64,000 nucleotides of DNA from positions 62,001 through 126,000 of the forward strand of contig NZ_JAFNJU010000004.1 of NCBI RefSeq assembly GCF_017368455.1. Reading direction: 5' to 3'. A program made the translations under genes and the position numbers. The number at the start of each line of letters is the position of its first letter. Positions within the stretch are counted from its first letter, which is position 1. A model generated the notes under the pieces. The model was not told the origin of the DNA and did no database searches. It saw only the letters and a list, made by a program, of their open reading frames with translations. This document shows positions 1-10,547 of the stretch, piece after piece. This DNA comes from Proteiniclasticum aestuarii (lineage in GTDB: Bacteria > Bacillota > Clostridia > Clostridiales > Clostridiaceae).

Positions 1-1035
1 CAGAAGAATGCCGTACCGGACATGCAGAAGATGGGTATCGAAATCGTATCCTTCAATGTGCAGAACTTCTGGGACGAAAACGGCATCATCGCGGATCTGG
101 GTGTGGAGAACACCGCACGAATCAAAAGAGATGCTTCCATCGTGAGAGCGGAATCCGAAAGAGATGTGAAGATCGCTCAGGCGAAGGCCAACAAGCAGTC
201 CAACGACGAAGAAGTAAAATCCATGCAGGAGATTGCGGAGAAGCAGCACGAACTGGACATCAAGATCGCAGAGCTGAAGCAGAGCGCGGACACAAAAAAA
301 GCGGAAGCGGATGCAGCTTATGAGATTCAGAAAGAGAATCAGAGAAAACTCATAGAGATCGCATCGGCCAACGCGAACCTGGCCAGACAGGAAAAGGAAA
401 TCGAACTTCAGGAAAGAGAAGTACGGATCGAAGAGCAGAGACTGGATGCACAGATCAAGAAGAAGGCTGAAGCGGAAAGCTACGCCAGAGGAAAGATCGC
501 AGATGCTGAGCTTTATGAGACAACGAACAAGGCGAAAGCCGAGATTGAAAAAGCGAAAGCGGACAGAGTCGCTAAAGAAGAAGAAGCTATCGGTATCAAG
601 GCCATCAACCTGGCTGAAGCAGAAGGTATCAAGGCCAAGGGACTGGCTGAAGCGGAAGGTATCGACAAGAAGGCTGAAGCCATGGCTAAGATGAAGGAAG
701 CTGCGATTCTTGAAATGTTCTTTGATGCTCTGCCTGAAATCGCAAAGAATGTAGCAAGCCCACTGAATAATGTGGACAGCATTACCATGTACGGTTCAGG
801 AAACACCGCTAAAATGGTGGAAGACATCACGAAAGCCACCACTCAGGTCACCACCGGACTATCCGATGGTCTGGGCTTTGATGTAAGGTCCATGCTGGCA
901 GGATTCCTGGGTGGGAACATCGGCAGCAAGTTGACCACAAAAGAGCTTAGCGAGGAGACACTGAATAAACTAAAAGAAACATCAAGCCTTGTGATTAAGG
1001 ATAATGAAGTAGATGAAAATAAGGCAGAAGAATAA
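1..1035 (+). CDS. Flotillin-like (SPFH family) protein, 5' end missing
   Basis: The reading frame is open from the first base of the window, so the true start and the N-terminal membrane hairpin lie upstream. What remains is the end of the SPFH domain followed by a long Ala/Glu/Lys/Gln-rich coiled coil, with the flotillin-type AEAEGI repeats around residues 190-215. A short C-terminal tail with Gly-rich stretches follows. Flotillins (FloT/YuaG in Bacillus) scaffold functional membrane microdomains and bind the inner membrane face. The family assignment rests on the coiled coil and the repeat. The upstream partner gene, often an NfeD protein, is not visible here. The gene ends before a strong terminator. 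Confidence 0.85.
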   Translation, partial: QKNAVPDMQKMGIEIVSFNVQNFWDENGIIADLGVENTARIKRDASIVRAESERDVKIAQAKANKQSNDEEVKSMQEIAEKQHELDIKIAELKQSADTKKAEADAAYEIQKENQRKLIEIASANANLARQEKEIELQEREVRIEEQRLDAQIKKKAEAESYARGKIADAELYETTNKAKAEIEKAKADRVAKEEEAIGIKAINLAEAEGIKAKGLAEAEGIDKKAEAMAKMKEAAILEMFFDALPEIAKNVASPLNNVDSITMYGSGNTAKMVEDITKATTQVTTGLSDGLGFDVRSMLAGFLGGNIGSKLTTKELSEETLNKLKETSSLVIKDNEVDENKAEE

Positions 1036-1077
1036 AAAGATTCCTTTCTTATGTAATTCATTGATAGAAAAAGAGAT

Positions 1078-1113
1078 AATAAAACCGCTGGTTTGGCCAG
1101 CGGTTTTATTGTA
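1078..1113 (+). terminator. Intrinsic terminator after the flotillin gene
   Basis: A perfect 14-bp stem (1078-1091 with 1097-1110) has a 5-nt loop and is followed by a T-rich tail. It ends the flotillin transcript. Confidence 0.85.
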
Positions 1114-1317
1114 ATTTCATAACTAACATCAAAACAAGGGCTTTGGGAGATTACAGCAACATCATCACAAACTCATCATGTATCAACTCAACAAGTTCGT
1201 TCAAAATAATGAACTTCATTTTCGTAAAAATTAACCTCCACTACAAACATACTTTCTATCTTTACACTTCTTAGAGTAACAATAGCTGTCAAAATATCTT
1301 TTCCAAGAAATCTCAAA

Positions 1318-4227
1318 TTAGTTATTTGATGAAAAGTGTATTCCCTTATACTTTGATGTTCGTAAATCAAATGCAGGCATTGTACCTTCCAAAACATCTA
1401 CAATCTTTTCTTTAATAGACTGTTCTTCAATTGGTCCTTCAAAATATATAATCTGATTTCCAGTATTCTCACTGTGAATGATTAACTCTGAGTCACATGC
1501 AATCGCTAGATTCGGATTATGTGTGATTAGAATAACTTGTCTATTTTTTTTTGCTTCTAAGACACATGGAACCAACTTATCAAATACAGATTGATTATCC
1601 AAATTATCTTCAGGCTGATCAATTACCAAAGGCTTTTCCTCTTGATCTAATGCCAAATAAAATATCAATAATACAGAACCTTTTTCTCCAGGTGATAACT
1701 GTTCGAGTTCCTTTTCTCCCATTTTCAACGAAAATCCCACATTTAGATACGACAGAGATGTAATAAAATCATAGTATTCTTGTCTCTTCTTTACCAGCTG
1801 ATCCGCTTTATCTTCTTCGATTGATATTGCATTCAATAATTCGTCAACTAACGAATATGCACCACCAAACTCTGAAATATCAAATGATCTAATTAATGAT
1901 TCAACGTATTCTTTGCCTTCACTTCTACCTCTGAATTTTGACTGGATACTCTGATTGATATAGAACAATGTGTTTAAAGAAAACTCTGTATCTACAGATA
2001 TTGAAGCCTTAAACCTGACCTTATCCTTGATATTTTTTAAAACAACATCCAGTTTACTTTCTATAGGCTGGTAAATTTCATCCAATATTGCTTTCTTTTC
2101 TAATAACACATTGAATAATTCTTCAATTTTTGTTTTTCTAATATTTACTAACTCATGTAGATCTTCATTAAGTTTATCAACAAGATAATTATATTCTGCT
2201 TGAGCATAAGTGAGAGATGACTGTGTCAACTCATCACCGTATATTTTATTTCTTTTTTCTGTCCATGAGTTCAATTCATCTAAGTATCTCTGATAGAGCA
2301 TTTGAGGTCTACCCAGAATTTCCTTGATTCTATTGATTTGAATCTCAAGAATGTAATTCTTATGATGCAAAGATACTGCCAAATCATAGTCTGCATTAAT
2401 TTCATCATCACTACTTGCTTGATAATCCTTCATATCAAATTGTTCTGTAACAAGTTTACTTTTTTCTGTTATCAATTGATTAGCGAGATCAATCCGAAGA
2501 TTTAATCCATCTAACTTATTAATTAACTCAATCTCAATTTTCGGAATAATTGAATACTTCTCAGATATTTGTTGACCGGTATTTTGGAGTTCTAGAATCC
2601 TCTCTAGCTCAAAACTTATATCACTTTTATAATTAGTTAATTCTTCAATACAAACTCTCTCATCCCTTATCACGTTTTGATTGTTTCGAATCAATTCTTT
2701 GTTGTCATGTATATTAGAATTATATTTTTCTATAAGATTAATTTCATTTTGCTTATTATCATTATCTGACGGTTTAATAACAGGAACTGGCTTATTTGCA
2801 TCATGCCTCTTCAGCTCATTTTTCCAAAAATCAAAATTATCTTTACATTGTTTTTTGTAGGAAGTTGCTCTTTTCCGTTCAAGATTAATAATTTCTCCAT
2901 TAATTGAAGATATTTCCGTTTTTATTTGTTCTGCTCTTTTAAGAAGTGCTACTTGCTTATTATCTATTAATTCTTTTAGATTCTTTGCATTATCTCTGTT
3001 TTCTTGGTCCACATACGAAAATATTACACTATTAATTTCATTCTGAAATTTTTCATCCAAGCTATTACATGTCTCTTCGATGTATCGCTGTGGTAAATAT
3101 TTTATAAGCGGTACTCCTTGTCCTTCTCTGACTAAGGAAAAGTCTGATGCTTTATTTAATTCCCCATCGACCCAAATAACCTCTCCTTCATAATCGAGAT
3201 TATATTTTTTATCTTCTTTTGCAAATCTTTGTTTCGATAGAAACGAGAAGTCCTGTTGATTACTTGATTTCCCTATATACCCCAATAGATCGGCAAAAGC
3301 ACTTTTACCACTTCCTTTATTTCCAATCACTGTGGTAAGTCCAACATTTAAACAGATATTGTAATTAAACCACGTATCAATATTACGAGAGTTATTCTTC
3401 TTCTTGACGGAAATTTCAGAAATATATTTCTCAGGATTTTTTCTTAAACTTGCTACTTTGGGAGGCTCTACCCCAATGAAAACTCTTTCTTTCGGATGAA
3501 TGATAGCTTGCTTTAAACCATTGAAAGTAGGATTCGCTTTAATCCATAAATAATCCTTAATCGAATAATCCCTAGGGTCATGATTATCAGAGCATACGAT
3601 GACGGGTCTTGCTTTGATTTTCTTAAAGACATACTCCCTGTAGTTTATTTCATCTTGCTTTTTAGAACCTTCAAAAATATCAACAGTTTCAGCATATTCT
3701 GTTTTGATAGCCATATTTATTGGTAACGCATTGCTAATTACTTCATCTAGTCCATTAGCTTTTTTACCTGTGTGAATACTAATGATTCCATCATGATTTT
3801 TCGCAAAATCAATAATATCATTATAATCCCAATATATAGTATCATTATCGCTTAGCTTTGGTTTTGATTTTTGACGTATCATTATTGATTCAAAATCTTG
3901 TGATAGTTCTTCAATATTAATACCTTCATCGAAAATTAATATTACATGGATGTTAGCTCCACCTTTATCAGTCCGTAACTCTACCCCAGGAAATATTGTA
4001 ATCTTCTTTTCTGTGAGTTGTTTTAGTTTTTTTATTCTTTCCGCATCAATTTTGAAATGATCACTGATTACTACAGCTGAAAAAGCATGCTCCTCCCAAG
4101 CTTTTACAAGCAATTCATCTGAATCTGCTCCTTTGTACTTGTAGTCATAAGATGACGCAGTATGAACATGCAAGTCCCATTTCCCCCAATTAGATCCCTT
4201 ATCCTTAAATTTCCTTTCGTTAATCAT
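1318..4227 (-). CDS. PHP-domain plus SMC-like ATPase protein (TrlF-like family)
   Basis: An N-terminal PHP phosphoesterase domain shows DLHVHT at residues 18-23, ISDHF near 54, a His in IHTGKK near 151 and CSDNHDP near 212. It is joined to a split ABC/SMC-type ATPase: Walker A GNKGSGKS at about 302-309, a long coiled-coil middle, signature LSPGEKG near 844, Walker B VIDQPEDNLD near 870 and THNP near 902. Proteins of this architecture resemble the 'TrlF family AAA-like ATPase' group and are often found in mobile or defence settings; that role is inference. I chose the ATG at 4227, where an AAAAGGGGTG ribosome binding site is well placed, over a GTG at 4239 that sits directly against it. The gene is much more AT-rich than its neighbours and stands alone, suggesting horizontal transfer. 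Confidence 0.82.
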   Translation of the reverse strand: MINERKFKDKGSNWGKWDLHVHTASSYDYKYKGADSDELLVKAWEEHAFSAVVISDHFKIDAERIKKLKQLTEKKITIFPGVELRTDKGGANIHVILIFDEGINIEELSQDFESIMIRQKSKPKLSDNDTIYWDYNDIIDFAKNHDGIISIHTGKKANGLDEVISNALPINMAIKTEYAETVDIFEGSKKQDEINYREYVFKKIKARPVIVCSDNHDPRDYSIKDYLWIKANPTFNGLKQAIIHPKERVFIGVEPPKVASLRKNPEKYISEISVKKKNNSRNIDTWFNYNICLNVGLTTVIGNKGSGKSAFADLLGYIGKSSNQQDFSFLSKQRFAKEDKKYNLDYEGEVIWVDGELNKASDFSLVREGQGVPLIKYLPQRYIEETCNSLDEKFQNEINSVIFSYVDQENRDNAKNLKELIDNKQVALLKRAEQIKTEISSINGEIINLERKRATSYKKQCKDNFDFWKNELKRHDANKPVPVIKPSDNDNKQNEINLIEKYNSNIHDNKELIRNNQNVIRDERVCIEELTNYKSDISFELERILELQNTGQQISEKYSIIPKIEIELINKLDGLNLRIDLANQLITEKSKLVTEQFDMKDYQASSDDEINADYDLAVSLHHKNYILEIQINRIKEILGRPQMLYQRYLDELNSWTEKRNKIYGDELTQSSLTYAQAEYNYLVDKLNEDLHELVNIRKTKIEELFNVLLEKKAILDEIYQPIESKLDVVLKNIKDKVRFKASISVDTEFSLNTLFYINQSIQSKFRGRSEGKEYVESLIRSFDISEFGGAYSLVDELLNAISIEEDKADQLVKKRQEYYDFITSLSYLNVGFSLKMGEKELEQLSPGEKGSVLLIFYLALDQEEKPLVIDQPEDNLDNQSVFDKLVPCVLEAKKNRQVILITHNPNLAIACDSELIIHSENTGNQIIYFEGPIEEQSIKEKIVDVLEGTMPAFDLRTSKYKGIHFSSNN

Positions 4228-4756
4228 TATTATCAACACCCCTTTTAATAGAATTACATCCTCAAATATGAAGACTTTTTTCTTCTCTTCTAGACCTCAT
4301 TTACATATATCATTATCATATGCATACTTATCATCTTAATTTCGATTATATTTAATTAAATCTCTAACTTAGGCTATATGTAGTTTGATGTTTTATCGTT
4401 CTAATTCTTTGTACAAATGTAAGGAAAAATTATTCAATCAAAAGCACTGCTTCATACACACCTAGCACTTACAGTTGAATTACATTAATTACTCAAATAT
4501 ATTTAATTAAGACACATGTATAAGAATCATTCTCATGAATCGATTATATACTTATCCATCATGAACATGCAATATTTTAATTATATCAAATATTTAATTT
4601 AATGCATCTTCTATTTTTCTAATATAATATCCTACTACATACCTCTTATCCTTTATCAACTTGTAGGATTGGATTAAAAATCATATTATTAAACGAATAA
4701 GCAGCTAATTTACAAACGTATAAAAGTCCAAGAATATTACATTATCCTACATAATG
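4228..4756. other. AT-rich intergenic stretch without genes
   Basis: About 530 bases, very AT-rich, with no open frame of useful size and no recognised RNA or repeat. It contains the promoter region of the PHP-ATPase gene. It looks like part of the acquired segment. Confidence 0.6.
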
Positions 4757-4808
4757 ATAAAGTGTCTATGATATCTTATTTGAAGAAATCATAGACACTT
4801 TATTTTTC
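4757..4808. terminator. Probable bidirectional terminator downstream of guaA
   Basis: A perfect 16-bp inverted repeat (4757-4772 with 4788-4803) has a 15-nt loop. The T-run is better on the plus strand, but the hairpin lies about 40 bases past the guaA stop and can serve the minus-strand guaBA transcript. Confidence 0.6.
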
Positions 4809-4841
4809 TCTTTCAATATATTACCGGGTATAATGTCTGCT

Positions 4842-6374
4842 TTACTCCCACTCTATGGTTGAGGGTGGCTTACTGGTAATATCATACACGATTCTATTGA
4901 CCCCAGGCACTTCATTGACGATTCTTCTTGAAACGATATCCAGGACCTCATAAGGTATTCTGGACCATTCGGAAGTCATGCCGTCTGTGGAATTCACCGC
5001 ACGTAGTGCAATCAGATGGGAATAGGTTCTTCCATCTCCCATGACTCCTACGCTTCTTACGTTAGGAAGTGCTGCAAAATACTGCCAGATGGTTTCATCC
5101 AGATTGTGCTTTGCAATCTCCTCTCTGAAGATATGGTCTGCTTCTCTCACGATTTCAAGCTTTTCTTCCGTCACTTCTCCCAGCACTCTGATGCCAAGAC
5201 CAGGACCTGGGAATGGTTGCCTGTAGACCAGGTCATGAGGTATGCCAAGCTCTTCTCCAAGTACTCTTACCTCATCTTTGAAAAGCTCTCTTAGAGGCTC
5301 TATGAGCTCAAATTCGATATCCTCTGGAAGCCCCCCCACATTATGGTGACTCTTAATCACCTGTGAAGTGTCTGTACCGGACTCCACCACATCAGGATAA
5401 ATGGTTCCCTGAACCAGATAATCGATCTTTCCAAGTTTATTGGATTCTTCCTCAAATACTCTGATGAATTCCTCGCCGATGATCTTACGCTTTCTTTCTG
5501 GGTCTTCCACCCCTTTGAGCTTTCCAAGGAATCTGTCCTTGGCATTGACGCGGATGAGATTCATCTTGAAACGCTCTCTGAAGATTCTCTCCACATCGTC
5601 TCCCTCATTCTTTCTCAGAAGACCATGGTCCACGAAGATACAGGTGAGATCATCTCCGATGGCCTTATGCACAAGCACTGCAGCCACAGAGGAGTCCACT
5701 CCGCCGGAAAGAGCGCACAGCACTTTCTTTCCGTTGGCCACTTTTCTGATCTCCTCAATCTTCTGCTCTCCAAAGTCCTTCATCTCCCAGGTTCTTTCTC
5801 CCTGGCAGACTTTATGGATGAAATTGGAAAGAATCTCTTCTCCCAGAACGGAGTGCTTCACCTCAGGATGGAACTGAAGACCATAGAGCTTTCTCTCGTT
5901 GTTCTCCATGGCAGCCACCTTGCAGTCTCTTGTGGTTGCTACTACGCTGAAGCCTTCCGGCACCGCCACCACTTCATCCTGATGACTCATCCATACGGTG
6001 GACTTCTCGTCCAGTCCCTGGAACAGGGTGCTCTGCACATCAAACTCGATGTCCGTTTTTCCATATTCCTTGATGGTGCCGGTCTTCACCTGTCCACCCA
6101 GCTTATGGGTCATGAGCTGATGTCCGTAGCAGATGCCAAGAACCGGAATACCCAGATTGAAGATTTCCTCTGAAATGGTCATGGAGTTTTCGTCATAGAC
6201 GGAATTGGGTCCTCCTGTGAGAATGATCCCGATGGGATTTCTTTCTCTGATTTCAGAGATGGGTGTCTTGGATGAAATCAGTTCGCTGTAGATGCCAGCT
6301 TCTCTGACTCTTCTTGTGATCAGCTGATTGTACTGACCACCAAAATCGATGACGAGTATCATATTATCTTCCAT
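4842..6374 (-). CDS. guaA: GMP synthase (glutamine-hydrolysing)
   Basis: A cytosolic enzyme that aminates XMP to GMP with glutamine and ATP, the last step of GMP synthesis. The 510-residue protein has the usual bacterial single-chain layout. The class I glutamine amidotransferase domain carries GICYGHQ (nucleophilic Cys near 82) and a later FHPEV motif. The ATP pyrophosphatase domain has the PP-loop SGGVDSS near 223, and the C-terminal dimerisation domain ends in PSTIEWE. The ATG at 6374 has AGGAGAG just upstream. The start lies 8 bases after the guaB stop, so the two are co-transcribed and share the upstream guanine riboswitch. Confidence 0.98.
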   Translation of the reverse strand: MEDNMILVIDFGGQYNQLITRRVREAGIYSELISSKTPISEIRERNPIGIILTGGPNSVYDENSMTISEEIFNLGIPVLGICYGHQLMTHKLGGQVKTGTIKEYGKTDIEFDVQSTLFQGLDEKSTVWMSHQDEVVAVPEGFSVVATTRDCKVAAMENNERKLYGLQFHPEVKHSVLGEEILSNFIHKVCQGERTWEMKDFGEQKIEEIRKVANGKKVLCALSGGVDSSVAAVLVHKAIGDDLTCIFVDHGLLRKNEGDDVERIFRERFKMNLIRVNAKDRFLGKLKGVEDPERKRKIIGEEFIRVFEEESNKLGKIDYLVQGTIYPDVVESGTDTSQVIKSHHNVGGLPEDIEFELIEPLRELFKDEVRVLGEELGIPHDLVYRQPFPGPGLGIRVLGEVTEEKLEIVREADHIFREEIAKHNLDETIWQYFAALPNVRSVGVMGDGRTYSHLIALRAVNSTDGMTSEWSRIPYEVLDIVSRRIVNEVPGVNRIVYDITSKPPSTIEWE

Positions 6375-6382
6375 ATTCTCTC

Positions 6383-7987
<1,605 letters not shown>

Positions 7988-8009
7988 TGTTATTTTTAAA
8001 TTAAATCTA

Positions 8010-8038
8010 ATTATAGTTATCCGAACCTCTCTTGTCAA
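8010..8038 (-). promoter_or_regulatory. Sigma-A promoter of the guaBA operon
   Basis: TTGACA (8033-8038), a 17-base spacer and TATAAT (8010-8015) on the minus strand give a consensus vegetative promoter. It would start transcription just ahead of the riboswitch P1 helix. Confidence 0.88.
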
Positions 8039-8111
8039 ACGCATTTTGCAGGAATTGTGTTATTCTTCACACCTTCATAAAAGATAACCTTCACAACTTA
8101 ACAATCCGCAT

Positions 8112-8660
8112 CTATATGCCGAAGATGTTATTGATTTTATCCACCTGGGAAATCAGTAAACCTAAGAACAGAAAAGGAAGAAAGTAGACTTCTTTTTTCT
8201 TTCTGACAAAAGAGAACAGAAGGCCTAGACAGGAAGCATAAAACAGCGTGTAGAACACATTCCGTCCATAGGCCATGGAAATGAAGAGAAGGATCCACAG
8301 ATCCCCCTCCCCGAAATAGAACTGAAGCTTTTTGTTTCCTTTATAGAACGGAATCAGAAACATGAAGATGGCAGCAATGTAGCTTCTTGTTCCATAGAAC
8401 AGATACAGCGCAGAAGGCGCCATGGCATAAAGAGAATAGTCATAGACTTCTCCGCTGTGAGCATCGGTGATGACGCCCACAAGAAAAGCGGAGTAGAAGA
8501 GAATCTCTGCAGCGGAAAACGAAAAGCAGATGGAGCTTACTGTAAGAATCAGCGCAAATGGCAATAGGAGCTGAATTCTGATTTTGACCTTATTCCGAAG
8601 GATACGGGTTCCAATAAGACATGCGAAGAGCGGAAACAGAGTACTCGCTGCGATCTGCAT
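8112..8660 (-). CDS. Prepilin peptidase (A24 family)
   Basis: A 182-residue polytopic membrane protein with about six hydrophobic segments. It carries the two aspartates expected of A24 aspartyl prepilin peptidases: one in GVITDAHSG (near residue 67) and one in the GEGD motif (near residue 119). Such enzymes cleave the N-terminal leader of type IV prepilins at the cytoplasmic membrane face. It lacks the N-terminal cysteine methyltransferase domain of long PilD proteins, so it is a short form. It starts 4 bases after the stop of a prepilin gene, its likely substrate. The GxGD form fits better than any other membrane family. Confidence 0.75.
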   Translation of the reverse strand: MQIAASTLFPLFACLIGTRILRNKVKIRIQLLLPFALILTVSSICFSFSAAEILFYSAFLVGVITDAHSGEVYDYSLYAMAPSALYLFYGTRSYIAAIFMFLIPFYKGNKKLQFYFGEGDLWILLFISMAYGRNVFYTLFYASCLGLLFSFVRKKKEVYFLPFLFLGLLISQVDKINNIFGI

Positions 8661-8664
8661 TTCA

Positions 8665-9027
8665 TCAGCTTCCTGATGGCGCTTCCGGAATGGTGATGGC
8701 CTCGCCGTCAGCGAAGAGTCTGAGGGTGCCTACGGTGCACCTATGATAATCCGCATGGACTTTCGCTGATGCATCCTGAAACTCCTGCCCAAGACCAGTC
8801 ACAGCGCTGAAGAGCTTGGCATCATCAATGTCAGTCTCCGCATCCAGATTATGGAGATCAATGTGGTTCAGCGCCTCTCTCACATGGGCACGCTGCTCCA
8901 TGACATTGGCCTTGTCCACGATTCCTCCATACTTCGGAGCGGACATGGCCATGAGCACACCGGAGATGGCAATGACGATGAGAAGCTCAACCAGTGTAAA
9001 CCCCCTTTTCTTTTTGCTTGGTTTCAT
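8665..9027 (-). CDS. Type IV prepilin-like protein
   Basis: A 120-residue protein with a class III signal: a short Lys-rich leader ending in KKKRG, then FTLVELLIVIAISGVL. The cleavage site is Gly-Phe and Glu5 of the mature protein is conserved. The rest is a small, polar, partly acidic C-terminal domain with no clear globular match. It resembles a pseudopilin or minor pilin. The ribosome binding site AAAGGAGGATT is well placed. Only this pilin and its peptidase are present; no assembly ATPase (PilB/GspE) or PilC-like platform is nearby. Assembly would need genes elsewhere, or the pair is a minimal or relict system. Confidence 0.8.
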   Translation of the reverse strand: MKPSKKKRGFTLVELLIVIAISGVLMAMSAPKYGGIVDKANVMEQRAHVREALNHIDLHNLDAETDIDDAKLFSAVTGLGQEFQDASAKVHADYHRCTVGTLRLFADGEAITIPEAPSGS

Positions 9028-9166
9028 ACATAATCCTCCTTTTCCTTTGATACCTCTATTATGGAAAAGCAGTCAGGAATTATGCAGAAAAAGCTTCGAT
9101 TATTCATAAGTTAATTTCCGATTCAATTCTGACAATTGAGGTTTTTCTTCAGAAAATCAAACCATC

Positions 9167-9192
9167 AAAAAAGAGGAGGCTCCCCCCCTCTT
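9167..9192 (-). terminator. Intrinsic terminator after the HTH regulator gene
   Basis: A 9-bp GC-rich hairpin (9171-9192) is followed on the minus strand by a T-run. It separates the regulator gene from the pilin pair. Confidence 0.8.
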
Positions 9193-9205
9193 AAAAAGAA
9201 CTGGT

Positions 9206-9739
9206 TTAATAGCTCAACGATCTCAGTCTCAGCGCCACGGTATGTTCATCCAGCAGAATGATATGATAGAGCTTGCTCACCTGATCCTTGATCTTTTCTT
9301 CCTCCTTGTTTCCACCGCTGAGCTGACGGTGAACGAAGTAGTAGAGCGATTCGATGAGTCCCACTCCTCCTCCAGTACCCAGCTCCGTTCCCATTCGGGC
9401 TGTATCCGAAAGCTGGCCTGATTTCACTTCCTTCATGATTTCTGTGAATTCACCGATTACATGAAACTCCGGCTTCCTGGCCTTCAGGGCTATCTTCAGC
9501 TCTTCCCAGTTCCTCACGATGAACACTTCATCCTTATTCTTAATTCGGATCAGAGCATCCAGTACATCTCCTGGAGAGATTCCGGTAGCCTGGGAGAGCG
9601 CTGTCAGGATCTTCCCTGAATAAGTCTCCGGATCCTTTTTGTTGGCACTGGATAAGGTCTGCTGGGAGATTCCTGTCCTTTTGTGGACATCATATCTTGT
9701 GATGCCGAATTTCTGAAGAAACACATCCATATACTGCAT
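9206..9739 (-). CDS. Helix-turn-helix protein with uncharacterised C-terminal domain
   Basis: A 177-residue protein. Residues 8-60 look like an XRE/Cro-type HTH: GITRYDVHKRTGISQQTLSS fits helices 2 and 3, followed by LSQATGISPGDVLD. The remaining 115 residues include an acidic helical stretch and a Gly-rich patch (GTELGTGGGVG) and match no family I know by eye. The ATG has a GGAGGCG site upstream. Its promoter overlaps repeated TTTTACTA motifs that could be its own operators. The upstream small membrane gene lies on the same strand only about 90 bases away. Probable function: local transcription regulator, target unknown. Confidence 0.65.
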   Translation of the reverse strand: MQYMDVFLQKFGITRYDVHKRTGISQQTLSSANKKDPETYSGKILTALSQATGISPGDVLDALIRIKNKDEVFIVRNWEELKIALKARKPEFHVIGEFTEIMKEVKSGQLSDTARMGTELGTGGGVGLIESLYYFVHRQLSGGNKEEEKIKDQVSKLYHIILLDEHTVALRLRSLSY

Positions 9740-9770
9740 ACTGTTTACGCCTCCTGATTGCTAAATTATT

Positions 9771-9813
9771 TTTTACTATAATTTATTTTACTACATAATA
9801 TTTTAGTAGTCAA
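9771..9813 (-). promoter_or_regulatory. Promoter with repeated operator-like motif before the HTH gene
   Basis: On the minus strand TTGACT (9808-9813), a 17-base spacer and TAAAAT (9785-9790) form a strong promoter. TTTTACTA occurs at 9771-9778 and 9786-9793 on the plus strand, and TTTTAGTA at 9801-9808. The repeats lie across the -10 and spacer, where a repressor would block RNA polymerase. Confidence 0.65.
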
Positions 9814-9831
9814 GGAGAATCTCTTTTTGTT

Positions 9832-10074
9832 CTACTGATGCTCCGATTCTTTCTCCACTTCATCCGATCTATTTGTTTTCAGAAACCCGTTCTTTCCGAT
9901 GAGTTTCAAGGAGAGAAGGATCAGAAGGACCAGGATCACCGCCATGATCGGCTCCTCTGCGATGAAGGTTAACACACTTTTCACCACCGGATTATCTGAT
10001 TTCTGAAGCGCTGGAATAATCAGAGCCGATGTGGCAAAGCCAAGAAATAAATAGAATACTGAACTCTTTTTCAT
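9832..10074 (-). CDS. Small membrane protein of unknown function
   Basis: An 80-residue protein with two hydrophobic segments (about residues 5-22 and 42-60) and a charged, Glu/Lys-rich C-terminal tail. An AGAGG ribosome binding site precedes the ATG. I recognise no family. It lies immediately upstream of, and in the same direction as, the HTH regulator, although that gene has its own promoter. A role together with the regulator is possible but not shown. The coding call rests on the ribosome binding site, the membrane-protein composition and the uninterrupted frame. Confidence 0.6.
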   Translation of the reverse strand: MKKSSVFYLFLGFATSALIIPALQKSDNPVVKSVLTFIAEEPIMAVILVLLILLSLKLIGKNGFLKTNRSDEVEKESEHQ

Positions 10075-10547
10075 AACAAACCTCTCATGATGACAAATAA
10101 CTACTATATTCTATTATACATATATATCAGTATAAATCATATGTTATCTTCAGGAATTCTACAGCTCCCGATTTCTGAATGGAAGCTGCAAATAGAGTGA
10201 CAGCTGCAGAAAAAAGCCTCGCTTTCGCATCGCCTACTACATGCCGATCTTTCTATGTTTACACAGGAATACTCCAGAATCTCACAAAATCCTTAAATTT
10301 ATACTTCGAATGATGCTTATATACATCGCTTGATATTTATATTCTTGTATGCAAATAATACTTGTTATATACTGTGATTAACTTTTCATTGCATATATCT
10401 ACTGAGGTTGTGTTATAGATTTTAAATAATGACAGGTTCATTCTTGTTGTATAGATTTTAGACATTGCTTAGCAGAGGACGCGCGAATATACGCTTGTAT
10501 GCAGAAATACATCAGCTGGCACAAATCAATCTTATAAGGAGTGATTC
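10075..10547. other. Gene-poor intergenic stretch
   Basis: About 470 AT-rich bases. The start holds promoter-like TATAAT sequence for the minus-strand membrane gene. Near 10402-10464 an imperfect 20-base direct repeat (TTGTGTTATAGATTTTAAA and TTGTTGTATAGATTTTAGA) precedes the next plus-strand gene and may contain its promoter or operator. Otherwise nothing is recognised. Confidence 0.5.

Noticed and set aside
446..842. Open frames on both strands inside the flotillin gene
   Set aside because: They are mirror or shifted readings of the repetitive Ala/Glu/Lys coiled coil.
1188..1397. 69-residue minus-strand open frame overlapping the PHP-ATPase gene end
   Set aside because: It starts inside the larger gene in another frame and has no ribosome binding site. 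Only its tail is noted as a possible remnant.
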